In this document: positions 49,853-60,674 of the stretch, one piece after another
Position numbering within the stretch: the first letter of the stretch is position 1
Layout: each line of letters opens with the position of its first letter
From: Mycobacterium sp. E1214
Lineage (GTDB): Bacteria; Actinomycetota; Actinomycetes; Mycobacteriales; Mycobacteriaceae
DNA length: 64,000 nucleotides
Direction: 5' to 3'
NCBI RefSeq assembly: GCF_001666755.1
Contig: NZ_LZJC01000111.1
Span: 1-64,000, forward strand
Notes under the pieces: generated by a model
Seen by the model: the letters and a program-made list of their open reading frames with translations, nothing else
What the model was told of the DNA's origin: nothing
The model's database searches: none
Position numbers and translations under genes: made by a program

Positions 49853-49890
49853 TTAATCCTCACGAAACATGGTTGCTTCATTGCAGAAAC
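49853..49890 (+). promoter_or_regulatory. GlnR-type nitrogen-response box upstream of amt
   Basis: Two GAAAC half-sites occur at 49864-49868 and 49886-49890, exactly 22 bp apart. Each is preceded, after 6 bp, by a weaker 5-mer (TTAAT and GCTTC). This is the spacing of the actinobacterial GlnR consensus gTnAC-n6-GAAAC-n6 repeated. The box lies ~80 bp before amt. The GAAAC match is strong; the other half-sites are poor. Confidence 0.6.
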
Positions 49891-49970
49891 AACCATTGCG
49901 CAAGGTTCTGGATCAGGCCATCAGGCATGTGTCTGACGGCCATTTCAGGGCCGACCGGAGGTGAAAGCGA

Positions 49971-51742
<1,772 letters not shown>

Positions 51743-51787
51743 CGGCCGTCGCGCATTGCTGAGTCGACCCGGGCGGGCCGGGAGGGA

Positions 51788-54280
51788 ATGACCACCAACG
51801 CTCCCGACCCGTCCGGGACTCCAACGGGAACAGAAAGCGCCGGCACGGCAGTCGATTTGGCTGCCGCCCGGCGTCAACTGTTGTCCGATTGCGTCACGCT
51901 GCACGCCGCCGAGCTACGGCACGCCTGGCTGGACCTGCACGAAACGTGGCTCACCGCCAAGGCCGCCGAGATCGGCATCGACGACGACAGTGGCCTGGCC
52001 ATCGTCGGGGTGGGCGGCCTGGGCCGCCGCGAGTTGCTCCCGTACTCCGATCTGGACTTGATGTTGTTGCACGACAACAAACCTCGGGAGGAACTGAGCC
52101 AGGTCGCCGACCGCATGTGGTATCCGTTGTGGGACGCCAACGTTCGGCTCGACCACAGCGTGCGCACCGTCTCGGGCGCGCTCGACGTCGCCAACGCCGA
52201 CATGATCGCGGCCCTGGGCATGCTCGACGCCCGCCACATCGTCGGTGACGCCCGGCTCTCCGAGGAACTGATCGCCGGCGCACGACGCCAGTGGCGCAGC
52301 GCAATTCGCTCGCGGATGGGTGAGCTGGTCGACATGACGCAGGCCCGCTGGCAGCGTTGCGGGCGGATCGCGCAACGGGCCGAGCCGGATTTGAAGACCG
52401 GCTGCGGCGGCCTGCGCGACGTGCAGCTGCTCGACGCGCTGGGCGTGGCCCAGCTGATCGACCGGCGCGGCATGGGCCGCCCGGAGACGCCCGGCGGCTC
52501 CCTCGACGAGGCGCACCTGACGATCCTCGACGTGCGCACCGAGCTGCATCGGGTGTCGGGCCGCGGTCGCGACCAGCTGCTGGCTCAATACGCCGACGAG
52601 ATCAGCGCCGCCCTGCACATCGGCGACCGCTTCGACCTGGCGCGCAAGATCTCCGACGCCGGCCGCACCATCGCCTACCACGCCGCGACGGGGCTGCGGA
52701 CCGCCGAGAACGCGCTGCCCCGCCGCGGCGTCTCGGCGCTGGTGCGCCGCCCCAAGCGCCGGCCCCTCGACGAGGGCGTCGTCGAATACGCCGGAGAGAT
52801 CGTGCTGGCCCGCGACGCCCACCCGGAGAGCGACCCCGGCCTGGTGCTGCGGGTGGCCGCCGCGTCCGCCGACACCGGCCTGCCGATCGGGGCCGCGACG
52901 CTGTCCCGCCTGGCCGCCAGCGTCCCGGACCTGCCCACGCCGTGGCCGCGGGAGGCGCTCGACGACCTGCTGGTCGTGTTGCTGGCCGGGCCGACGATGG
53001 TGGGCACCGTCGAAGCGCTCGACCGCACCGGGCTGTGGGGCCGGCTGCTGCCGGAGTGGGACGCCGTGCGCGACCTGCCGCCGCGCGACGTCTCGCACAA
53101 GTGGACCGTGGACCGCCACATCGTCGAAACCGCCGTCAACGCAGCGCCGTTGACCACCCGCGTCGCCCGGTCCGACCTGCTCGCGCTGGGCGCGCTGCTG
53201 CATGACATCGGCAAGGGCCGCGGCGTGGACCACTGCGTGCTCGGGGCGGAGCTGGTGGTGCCGATCGGGGAGCGGCTGGGGCTGGCGCCCCAGGACGTCG
53301 CCACGCTGGCCGGCATGGTCCGTCATCACCTGCTGTTGCCCGTGACGGCCACCCGCAGCGACCTCAATGACCCCAAGACCATCGAGGGCGTCGCCGAGGC
53401 GCTGGGCGGCGACCCGCAACTGCTGGAACTGCTGCACGCGCTGGCGGAGGCGGATTCGAAAGCGACCGGCCCCGGGGTGTGGAGCGAATGGAAGGCGTCG
53501 CTCATCGAGGACCTGGTGCGCCGGTGCCGGTTGGTGATGGCCGGTGATCCGCTGCCCGAAGCCGAACCCAGTGCGCCGCAATATGTTTCGCTGGCCGCCG
53601 ACGGCGGTGTGCACGTCGCGATCGAGCCGGGCGCCAGCGAGCGGGTGCACGTGGTGATGGTGGCGCCCGACCAGCGGGCCCTGGTGTCCAAGGCCGCCGC
53701 GGTGCTGGCGCTCAATTCGGTGCGCATCCATTCGGCGTCGGCAACCACCCACGAGGGCGCCGCGATCGTCGAATTCGTCGCGTCGCCGTTGTTCGGCGCG
53801 CCCCCGGACACCGGGCTGCTGCGTCAGCAGTTCATGCAAGCGCTCAGCGGCGACCTCGACGTGCTGGGGTCGCTGGAGAAGCGCGACGCCGACGCGGTGA
53901 GCGCCGCGACGGCGCGGGCCGGCGAGGTGCAGGTCGGGGTGCCCGTCACCCGGTCGACGGCGCCGCCGCGCATCCTGTGGGTGGATACGGCCTCCGCCGA
54001 CGGCCTGATCCTCGAGGTGCGGGCCATGGACCGGCTGGGGTTGCTGGCGCTGCTCACCCGGGCCCTGGAGCGCGCTGGCGCCGACATCGTCTGGGCCAAG
54101 GTCAACACGTTCGGGTCGACGGCCGCCGACGTGTTCTGCGTGACGGTGCACGTCGACACCGCGGCGGCTCGGCAGATCGGGGACCCCGACACCGCGGCGC
54201 GGGTCGCGGTCGAGCAGAGCCTGCTCAGCGTCCTGGGCGGGCCGTCGGTCGAGGTGCTCGAGGAACCCGTCGGCGACTGA
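51788..54280 (+). CDS. glnD: PII nucleotidyltransferase/removing enzyme GlnD
   Basis: Bifunctional enzyme that modifies and demodifies PII; the actinobacterial form transfers AMP. It has 830 residues. The nucleotidyltransferase motif [19 protein letters not shown] is at about 71-89. The HD hydrolase domain has LHDIGKGRG near residue 475, and two C-terminal ACT domains (from about 618 and 738) sense glutamine. An SD GGGAGGG precedes the ATG. It converges with the helicase gene 3 nt away. Confidence 0.95.
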   Translation: MTTNAPDPSGTPTGTESAGTAVDLAAARRQLLSDCVTLHAAELRHAWLDLHETWLTAKAAEIGIDDDSGLAIVGVGGLGRRELLPYSDLDLMLLHDNKPREELSQVADRMWYPLWDANVRLDHSVRTVSGALDVANADMIAALGMLDARHIVGDARLSEELIAGARRQWRSAIRSRMGELVDMTQARWQRCGRIAQRAEPDLKTGCGGLRDVQLLDALGVAQLIDRRGMGRPETPGGSLDEAHLTILDVRTELHRVSGRGRDQLLAQYADEISAALHIGDRFDLARKISDAGRTIAYHAATGLRTAENALPRRGVSALVRRPKRRPLDEGVVEYAGEIVLARDAHPESDPGLVLRVAAASADTGLPIGAATLSRLAASVPDLPTPWPREALDDLLVVLLAGPTMVGTVEALDRTGLWGRLLPEWDAVRDLPPRDVSHKWTVDRHIVETAVNAAPLTTRVARSDLLALGALLHDIGKGRGVDHCVLGAELVVPIGERLGLAPQDVATLAGMVRHHLLLPVTATRSDLNDPKTIEGVAEALGGDPQLLELLHALAEADSKATGPGVWSEWKASLIEDLVRRCRLVMAGDPLPEAEPSAPQYVSLAADGGVHVAIEPGASERVHVVMVAPDQRALVSKAAAVLALNSVRIHSASATTHEGAAIVEFVASPLFGAPPDTGLLRQQFMQALSGDLDVLGSLEKRDADAVSAATARAGEVQVGVPVTRSTAPPRILWVDTASADGLILEVRAMDRLGLLALLTRALERAGADIVWAKVNTFGSTAADVFCVTVHVDTAAARQIGDPDTAARVAVEQSLLSVLGGPSVEVLEEPVGD

Positions 54281-54283
54281 CGG

Positions 54284-56017
54284 CTACGCGTGCTCGGCGT
54301 TGAGCTGGCGCACGGCGTCGATGCGGGCGCGTAGCTGGTCGCGGGTCGCCGCCGCGATCGGCGGGCCGCCGCAGCGGCGCCGCAGCTCGTTGTGGATCCA
54401 GCCGTGCGGTTTGCCGGTGCGGTGATGCGCGACCGAGACCAGGGAGTTGAGTTCGCGCCGCAGGTCGCGCAGCTGGCCGTGCACGGTGGCCGGCGCGGGC
54501 GGCGCCGCCGTGCCCGCCGCGGCCCGGCGCTGCAGCTGCTCGTCCTGGCGGCGGTGCAGCAGGGCGCGCATCTGGTCGGCGTCCAGCAGCCCCGGGATGC
54601 CGAGGTAGTCCGCCTCCTCCTCACTGCCCGCCGGGGTGGCCGTGCCGAACGACGATCCGTCGAAGATCACCTGGTCCAGCTCCGCGTCGGCGCCGAGCGC
54701 GGTGAAGCTCTTGTCCTCGTCGCCCTGCTCGTCCTGCGTCCGCGTCGCGGGGTCGCCGTCCAGGGGATCGCCCTCGGGCCGGTGCGGTTCGCCGAGCACG
54801 TGGTTGCGCTGGGCCTCCAGCTCGCTGGCGAGCTGGAGCAGGTTGGGCACCGAGGGCACGAAGATGCTCGCGGTCTCGCCGGGGCGGCGCGACCGCACGA
54901 ACCGGCCGATGGCCTGGGCGAAGAACAGCGGCGTCGACGCGCTGGTCGCGTAGATCCCCACCGAGAGCCGGGGCACGTCGACGCCCTCGGAGACCATCCG
55001 CACCGCGACCAGCCAGCGGCCGGTGCTGGCGGCGAACTCGCTGATCCGGCCGGACGAGCCGGGGTCGTCCGACAGCACGAGCGTCGGGGTCTCGCCGGTG
55101 AGGGTGGTCAGCAGCGTCGCGTACGCGCGGGCCGCGGTCTGGTCGGAGGCGATGATCATGCCCCCGGCGTCGGGCACGTGCTCGCGCAGCTGGCGCAACC
55201 GGCGGTCGGCCGCCGCGATCACGGCCGGCATCCACTGGCCGGCGGGATCGAGCGCGGTGCGCCACGCCCGCGCTGTCTGCTCGGCCGACAGCGGCTCGCC
55301 CAGCCGGGCGGCGTGCTCCTCGCCGGCGCTGTCGCGCCACCGCGCCTCGCCGGAGTAGGCGAGGAACACCACCGGGCGCACCACCCCGTCGGCGAGGGCC
55401 TCGGCGTAGCCGTAGGTGTGGTCGGCGCGGGAGCGCCGCACCCCGTCGGCGCCGGCCTCGTAGGTGACGAACGGGATGGGGCTGTCGTCGCTGCGGAACG
55501 GCGTACCCGTCAGCGCCAGCCGCCGGGTGGCGTCGCCGAACGCCTCCCGGATGGCGTCGCCCCAGCTCTTGGCGTCGCCGCCGTGGTGGATCTCGTCGAA
55601 GATCACCAGCGTCTTGCGGTTCTCGGTGCGCACCCGGTGCAGCGTCGGGTGCGAGGCGACCTGCGCGTAGGTGACCATCACGCCGTGGTACTCGCCCGAC
55701 TTCAGCGCCTGGGAGTTGGAGAACTTCGGGTCCAGCGCGATGCCGTGCCGGGCCGCGGCCTGGGCCCACTGCACCTTGAGGTGCTCGGTGGGCACCACGA
55801 CGGTGATCTGCTCGACGGTCCTCTGGCTGAGCAACTCGGCCGCCACCCGCAACGCGAACGTGGTCTTGCCGGAGCCCGGGGTGGCGACGGCGAGGAAGTC
55901 GCGCGGCCCGCCGCTCAGGTACTTCACCAGCGCCCGACGCTGCCAGCCGCGCAGCGCGCCGCCGCTCTGGGCGCTGCTGTGCTCGGCCGGTGGCTGCGTG
56001 TGGCTGACCAATTGCAC
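54284..56017 (-). CDS. Superfamily 2 DEAD/DEAH-type helicase (Rv2917-like)
   Basis: ATP-dependent helicase or translocase of 577 residues. Walker A TPGSGKTTFALR is near residue 50, the DEIHH box is IFDEIHHGGDA, and the C-terminal helicase domain carries AIGRFVRSRRPGE (motif VI). The last ~150 residues are an Arg/Glu-rich region of unknown role. It resembles the type III restriction helicase-like group without a nearby methylase or nuclease. The start is GTG at 56017; the frame is open back to 56080 but has no better start. Function unknown. Confidence 0.8.
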   Translation of the reverse strand: MQLVSHTQPPAEHSSAQSGGALRGWQRRALVKYLSGGPRDFLAVATPGSGKTTFALRVAAELLSQRTVEQITVVVPTEHLKVQWAQAAARHGIALDPKFSNSQALKSGEYHGVMVTYAQVASHPTLHRVRTENRKTLVIFDEIHHGGDAKSWGDAIREAFGDATRRLALTGTPFRSDDSPIPFVTYEAGADGVRRSRADHTYGYAEALADGVVRPVVFLAYSGEARWRDSAGEEHAARLGEPLSAEQTARAWRTALDPAGQWMPAVIAAADRRLRQLREHVPDAGGMIIASDQTAARAYATLLTTLTGETPTLVLSDDPGSSGRISEFAASTGRWLVAVRMVSEGVDVPRLSVGIYATSASTPLFFAQAIGRFVRSRRPGETASIFVPSVPNLLQLASELEAQRNHVLGEPHRPEGDPLDGDPATRTQDEQGDEDKSFTALGADAELDQVIFDGSSFGTATPAGSEEEADYLGIPGLLDADQMRALLHRRQDEQLQRRAAAGTAAPPAPATVHGQLRDLRRELNSLVSVAHHRTGKPHGWIHNELRRRCGGPPIAAATRDQLRARIDAVRQLNAEHA

Positions 56018-56198
56018 CGGCGCAGTTCCCCCCGTAGTTGCTTGTCGACGCGATCGGTTAAGTGGCGGACGTGAAATCTAGCACGCCAACGCTTTTCGGG
56101 GCAGTAGCGACTCGAACCGATTAGCGCGCCGGGGCCAGCCGGTCGCGGGCGTCGAGCCACCCACGGATCGCCGGGGGCGCTCGCACGCGCACTACCAC

Positions 56199-56204
56199 TA
56201 GGCT
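56199..56204 (+). promoter_or_regulatory. -10 element of ffh (leaderless)
   Basis: TAGGCT ends six bases before the GTG at 56211. This favours 56211 over the adjacent GTG at 56208. Confidence 0.5.
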
Positions 56205-56210
56205 GGCGTG

Positions 56211-57773
56211 GTGTTTGAATCGCTGTCCGACCGGTTGACCGGTGCCCTGACGGGCCTACGCGGCAAGGGTCGACTGACCGACGCCGACATCGACGCCACC
56301 ACCCGCGAGATCCGGCTGGCGCTGCTGGAAGCCGACGTCTCGCTGCCCGTCGTGCGGGCCTTCGTCGCCCGGATCAAGGAGCGCGCCAAGGGCGCCGAGG
56401 TCTCCGCCGCCCTCAACCCGGCGCAACAGGTTGTCAAGATCGTCAACGAAGAGCTGATCGGGATCCTGGGCGGCGAGACCCGCCGGCTGGCGTTCGCCAA
56501 GACGCCGCCGACCGTCATCATGCTCGCCGGTCTACAGGGTTCCGGTAAGACCTCGCTGGCCGGAAAGCTTGCGGCCTGGCTGCGCGGCCAGGGGCACACG
56601 CCGCTGCTGGTGGCCTGCGACCTGCAGCGGCCCGCCGCGGTCAACCAGCTGCAGGTCGTCGGCGAGCGCGCCGGGGTGCCGGTGTTCGCGCCGCACCCGG
56701 GGGAGTCGCCGGGCTCGGGACCGGGTGACCCCGTGGCCGTGGCGGCCGCCGGCCTGGCGGAGGCCCGCGCGAAGCACCACGACGTCGTCATCGTCGACAC
56801 CGCCGGGCGCCTGGGCATCGACGACGAGCTGATGGCCCAGGCCGCGGCCATCCGCGACGCCGTCGACCCCGACGAGGTCCTCTTCGTCCTCGACGCGATG
56901 ATCGGCCAGGACGCCGTCACCACCGCCGAGGCGTTCCGCGAGGGCGTCGGGTTCACCGGTGTGGTGCTGACCAAGCTCGACGGCGACGCCCGCGGTGGCG
57001 CCGCGCTGTCGGTCCGCGAGGTGACCGGCGTGCCCATCCTGTTCGCCTCCACCGGCGAAAAACAGGAGGACTTCGACGTCTTCCACCCCGACCGGATGGC
57101 CAGCCGCATCCTGGGCATGGGCGACGTGCTGAGCCTGATCGAGCAGGCCGAGCAGGTCTTCGACGCCGAGCAGGCCGAGGCCGCCGCCGCCAAGATCGGC
57201 AGCGGCGAGCTGACGCTGGAGGACTTCCTGGAGCAGATGCTGACCATCCGCAAGATGGGACCTATCGGCAACCTGCTGGGCATGCTGCCCGGCGCCGGCC
57301 AGATGAAGGACGCGCTGGCCCAGGTCGACGACCGCCAGCTCGACCGGCTGCAGGCCATTATCCGCGGCATGACGCCCGAGGAGCGGGCCGACCCGAAGAT
57401 CATCAACGCCTCGCGGCGGCTGCGCATCGCCAACGGCTCCGGCGTCACGGTGTCCGAGGTCAACCAACTGGTCGACCGCTTCTTCGAGGCCCGCAAGATG
57501 ATGTCGTCGATGCTCGGCGGCATGGGCATCCCCGGCCTGGGCCGCAAGTCGGCGACGCGAAAAGCCAAGGGCGCGAAGGGCAAGAAGGGCAAGAAGGGCG
57601 GCCGGGGCCCGACCCCGCCCAAGGTCCGCAACCCGCTGGGGCCCGGGATGCCGGGCGTGCCGGCGGGCTTCCCGGACCTGTCGCAGATGCCGCAGGGCCT
57701 CAACGAGCTGCCGCCGGGCCTGGCCGACTTCGACCTGTCCAAGCTCAAGTTCCCGGGCAACCCCGGAAAGTAG
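56211..57773 (+). CDS. ffh: Signal recognition particle protein Ffh (SRP54)
   Basis: GTPase that binds signal sequences on ribosomes and 4.5S RNA. It has 520 residues. N domain, then G domain: GLQGSGKTSL (Walker A, with Ser where most have Thr), DTAGRLG and TKLDGDARGG. The M domain starts near residue 300 with Met-rich EQMLTIRKMG and MMSSMLGGMGIPG. The C-terminal Lys/Gly/Pro tail is long, as in mycobacteria. The first codon follows a leaderless -10. Confidence 0.96.
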   Translation: MFESLSDRLTGALTGLRGKGRLTDADIDATTREIRLALLEADVSLPVVRAFVARIKERAKGAEVSAALNPAQQVVKIVNEELIGILGGETRRLAFAKTPPTVIMLAGLQGSGKTSLAGKLAAWLRGQGHTPLLVACDLQRPAAVNQLQVVGERAGVPVFAPHPGESPGSGPGDPVAVAAAGLAEARAKHHDVVIVDTAGRLGIDDELMAQAAAIRDAVDPDEVLFVLDAMIGQDAVTTAEAFREGVGFTGVVLTKLDGDARGGAALSVREVTGVPILFASTGEKQEDFDVFHPDRMASRILGMGDVLSLIEQAEQVFDAEQAEAAAAKIGSGELTLEDFLEQMLTIRKMGPIGNLLGMLPGAGQMKDALAQVDDRQLDRLQAIIRGMTPEERADPKIINASRRLRIANGSGVTVSEVNQLVDRFFEARKMMSSMLGGMGIPGLGRKSATRKAKGAKGKKGKKGGRGPTPPKVRNPLGPGMPGVPAGFPDLSQMPQGLNELPPGLADFDLSKLKFPGNPGK

Positions 57774-57779
57774 CGCGCC

Positions 57780-58862
57780 GTGCCGATGCGCGTGCGGGGT
57801 CTGGCGCTGCCGGACGAGACCGCAATCGAGCTGTGGATCGTCGACGGCCGCATCAGCACCGAACCGGTCGCCGGGGCGGACACCGTCTTCGACGGCGGTT
57901 GGATCGTGCCGGGCCTGGTCGACGCGCACTGCCACGTCGGCCTGGGCCACGGCGGCGAGATCCCGCTCGACGAGGCGATCGCCCAGGCCGAGACCGAACG
58001 CGACGTCGGCGCGCTGCTGCTGCGCGACTGCGGCTCGCCGACCGACACCCGCAGCCTCGACGAGCGTGACGACCTGCCCCGGATCATCCGCGCCGGCAAA
58101 CATTTGGCGCGGCCCAAGCGCTACTCGCCGGGCTTCGCGCGCGAGCTGGAGGACGAGTCGCAACTGCCGGCCGCCGTCGCCGAGGAGGCGCGCCGCGGCG
58201 ACGGCTGGATCAAGCTGGTCGGGGACTGGATCGACCGCAGCGTGGGCGACCTGGCGCCGCTGTGGTCCGACGACGTGCTCAAGGCCGCGATCGACGCCGC
58301 CCACGCCCACGGCGCCCGGGTCACCGCGCACGTGTTCAGCGAGGACGCCCTGCCCGGGCTGATCCGCGCGGGCATCGACTGCATCGAGCACGGCACCGGC
58401 CTGGGTGACGACACCATCGCCCTGATGGTCGAGCACGGCACGGTACTGGTGCCCACGCTGGTCAACATCATCGAGAATTTTCCCGGCATCGCCGAGGCCG
58501 CCGCCAAGTACCCGATTTACGCCGCGCACATGCGCGAGTTGCACGCCCGCGGGGTCGGCCAGATCGCCGCGGCGCGCGAGGCCGGCGTGCCGATCTACGC
58601 CGGGACCGACGCGGGCACCATGGTGGCGCACGGCCGCCTCGCCGACGAGATCGAGGCGCTCAAGGGCATCGGGATGAACCCCACCGCCGCGCTGGGGGCG
58701 GCGTGCTGGGATGCGCGTCGCTGGCTGGGCCGGCCCGGGCTGGACCACGGCGCCCCCGCCGACCTGGTGTGCTACGCCGACGACCCGCGGTCGGGTCCCG
58801 CCGCGCTGCACAACCCCGAGCTTGTCCTGCTGCGCGGCAAGGTGTTTCGTGCGACGACGTAG
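57780..58862 (+). CDS. Amidohydrolase (Rv2915c-like)
   Basis: Metal-dependent hydrolase of 360 residues, subtype with HxH and a carbamylated Lys. Ligands visible: His-x-His in VDAHCHVG near residue 50, Lys in GWIKLVGD, His in TAHVFSED, His in IEHGTGL and Asp in YAGTDAGT. Imidazolonepropionase/dipeptidase-like proteins share this pattern; the substrate is unknown. The GTG starts 6 nt after ffh. It is separate from pknI, which has its own -10. Confidence 0.85.
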   Translation: MPMRVRGLALPDETAIELWIVDGRISTEPVAGADTVFDGGWIVPGLVDAHCHVGLGHGGEIPLDEAIAQAETERDVGALLLRDCGSPTDTRSLDERDDLPRIIRAGKHLARPKRYSPGFARELEDESQLPAAVAEEARRGDGWIKLVGDWIDRSVGDLAPLWSDDVLKAAIDAAHAHGARVTAHVFSEDALPGLIRAGIDCIEHGTGLGDDTIALMVEHGTVLVPTLVNIIENFPGIAEAAAKYPIYAAHMRELHARGVGQIAAAREAGVPIYAGTDAGTMVAHGRLADEIEALKGIGMNPTAALGAACWDARRWLGRPGLDHGAPADLVCYADDPRSGPAALHNPELVLLRGKVFRATT

Positions 58863-58887
58863 CCGCGCGACGCGCGGCGCGGGCGGA

Positions 58888-58893
58888 TAGGAT
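58888..58893 (+). promoter_or_regulatory. -10 element of pknI (leaderless)
   Basis: TAGGAT ends six bases before the ATG at 58900 in the 37-bp gap after the amidohydrolase. Confidence 0.45.
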
Positions 58894-58899
58894 CGGGGC

Positions 58900-60573
58900 A
58901 TGGTGCTGCCCAGCGGCGCGAGCTTCGCCGGCTACACGGTGGCGCGCCGGCTGGGTGCCGGGGTGACCGGCGAGGTCTACCTCGTCCAAGATCCCCGCGG
59001 CACGCGCTGGCAGGCCCTCAAGATCCTCTCCGAGCCGATGTCCGCCGACGATGAGTTCCGCCGGCTCTTTCAGGTGCAGACCCCGGTCGCGGCCAACCTG
59101 TTCCACCCGCACATCGTCGAGGTGTACGAGCGCGGGCAGTTCGAGGGGCAGCTGTACGTCGCGATGGAGTACGTCGAGGGCATCAACGCCGAGCAGCTGA
59201 TCGCGACCCGCTTTCCCGCGGTGTCGCCGACGGGTCACGTGCTGAGCATCGTGGCCGCCGTCGCGGGGGCTCTGGACTATGCGCACGGCCGCGGCCTGGC
59301 CCACCGCGACGTCAAACCGGCCAACATTTTGTTGGCCGGCGGCGACGAACGCCCGCAGCGCATCCTGCTGTCGGACTTCGGCATCGCCCGCCGGCTGGGC
59401 GACAGGGCGCCGGAGGCGGCGCATCCCCCCGTCGGCACGGTCGCCTACGCCGCGCCCGAGCAGCTGGCCGGCGCCGACATCGACGGCCGCGCCGACCAGT
59501 ACGCGTTGGCGGCCACCGCCTTCCACCTGCTGACCGGCGCGCCGCCCGTCGAGCGTTTCGATCCGGTCGCCGCGCTGCGCCAGCACCTGGACGGCGCCCC
59601 ACCGAAGCTCAGCGACCAGCGTCCCGAGCTGGCCCGGCTCGACGAGGTCTTCGCCAAGGCGCTGGCCCGCGACCCCGGTGATCGGTTCGCCACCTGCCGG
59701 GACTTCGCCGAGGCGGCCGCCGAGCAGGTGGGCGGCGCCGGCGCGGGCCGCGGATACGAGGCCCGCCGGAAACGACGCGCGGCCGCCGAGCGGCCGACCG
59801 TGCACGGGCTCGACGACATCGCCACCCTGGACGCCGCGGACCAGGCGGCCGCCGGACCGCCGCCGCGCCGGTCCCGCAAGCTCGCCCTGGCGGGCGCGGC
59901 GGCGCTGCTGGCGGCGGGGACGCTGGCCGCGGGCGTCGCGCTCGGGCGGCACACCGCGTCGCGGCCCGCCCCGGTGGCGGGGCCGGCGCCGTCGGTCACC
60001 GCCGTGCCCGGGCCCGTGACCGCCGCGCCGCCGCCCGCCGCCCAGCTCGACGGCAGTTTCCGCCTCGAGACCGAACGCACCAAGCAGACCTACAACGACG
60101 TGGCCGACCCGCAGCCGCCGGACATCCGGACCTGGTGGGCGTTCCGGTCGTCGTGCGGCCCGCAGGCCTGCACGGCCGCCGCCGCCCAGCTCGACGACAA
60201 CGACCATTCGCGGGCGATGTCGCCCGGCGGGGGCGTGTTCTTCCTGCGGTTCACCGACGGGCAGTGGCTGTCGCAGCCGGTGGACCTGGACTTCCCGTGC
60301 TTCGGCCCGGACGGGTCGCAGGCCACGCAAAGCACGACGCTGGTGCTGGCGTTGCGACCGCAGCCGCCGGGTGACTTCGTCGGCGAGGAGACCGTGACCG
60401 TCCAGACCAACGAGTGCGGTCAGCAGTCGGCCGTCATCCGGATCCCCGCGGTCGCCAGCCGCCGGGGCGAGGTGCCGCCGGCCGTCGCGGTGCCGGATCC
60501 CGCGAAGCCGCCCGAGAGCCCGGGCGCCGCCGCGCCGACGCTGTCGCCGTACCGCCCCAACGGCGAGCGGTAA
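58900..60573 (+). CDS. pknI: Membrane Ser/Thr protein kinase PknI
   Basis: Hanks-type kinase of 557 residues. P-loop GAGVTGEVYLVQ (19-30), catalytic Lys41, HRDVKPANILL, and DFGIARR in the metal-binding segment. The juxtamembrane region is Arg-rich, followed by one transmembrane helix at about 326-350 (KLALAGAAALLAAGTLAAG). The extracellular part has Cys-containing SCGPQACTAA, so it may be disulfide-stabilised. It is slightly shorter than Mtb PknI (~585). Its position between the Rv2915c- and Rv2913c-like genes follows Mtb. Confidence 0.93.
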   Translation: MVLPSGASFAGYTVARRLGAGVTGEVYLVQDPRGTRWQALKILSEPMSADDEFRRLFQVQTPVAANLFHPHIVEVYERGQFEGQLYVAMEYVEGINAEQLIATRFPAVSPTGHVLSIVAAVAGALDYAHGRGLAHRDVKPANILLAGGDERPQRILLSDFGIARRLGDRAPEAAHPPVGTVAYAAPEQLAGADIDGRADQYALAATAFHLLTGAPPVERFDPVAALRQHLDGAPPKLSDQRPELARLDEVFAKALARDPGDRFATCRDFAEAAAEQVGGAGAGRGYEARRKRRAAAERPTVHGLDDIATLDAADQAAAGPPPRRSRKLALAGAAALLAAGTLAAGVALGRHTASRPAPVAGPAPSVTAVPGPVTAAPPPAAQLDGSFRLETERTKQTYNDVADPQPPDIRTWWAFRSSCGPQACTAAAAQLDDNDHSRAMSPGGGVFFLRFTDGQWLSQPVDLDFPCFGPDGSQATQSTTLVLALRPQPPGDFVGEETVTVQTNECGQQSAVIRIPAVASRRGEVPPAVAVPDPAKPPESPGAAAPTLSPYRPNGER

Positions 60574-60619
60574 CGCAGACTCACATCGGCACACGGCCGG
60601 GCGCGCCGCGCCGAAAAGA

Positions 60620-60648
60620 TTGCGAGTGCTCACTATCTACGCTAGGGT
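60620..60648 (+). promoter_or_regulatory. Promoter of the D-amino-acid deacylase gene
   Basis: TTGCGA (60620-60625) and TAGGGT (60643-60648) are separated by 17 bp, a good sigma-A arrangement. GGGAGGG (60664-60670) then precedes the GTG at 60675, so this gene has a leader with a ribosome site, unlike its neighbours. Confidence 0.55.
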
Positions 60649-60674
60649 GGCCGCACGACGACCGGGAGGGCAGC

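Noticed and set aside
54284..56017. Possible restriction system around the helicase
   Set aside because: No methylase, nuclease or specificity gene nearby, and the gene is syntenic with Mtb Rv2917.
56532..58901. 789-aa open frame antisense to ffh and the amidohydrolase
   Set aside because: A shadow; spans two genuine genes and carries no domain.
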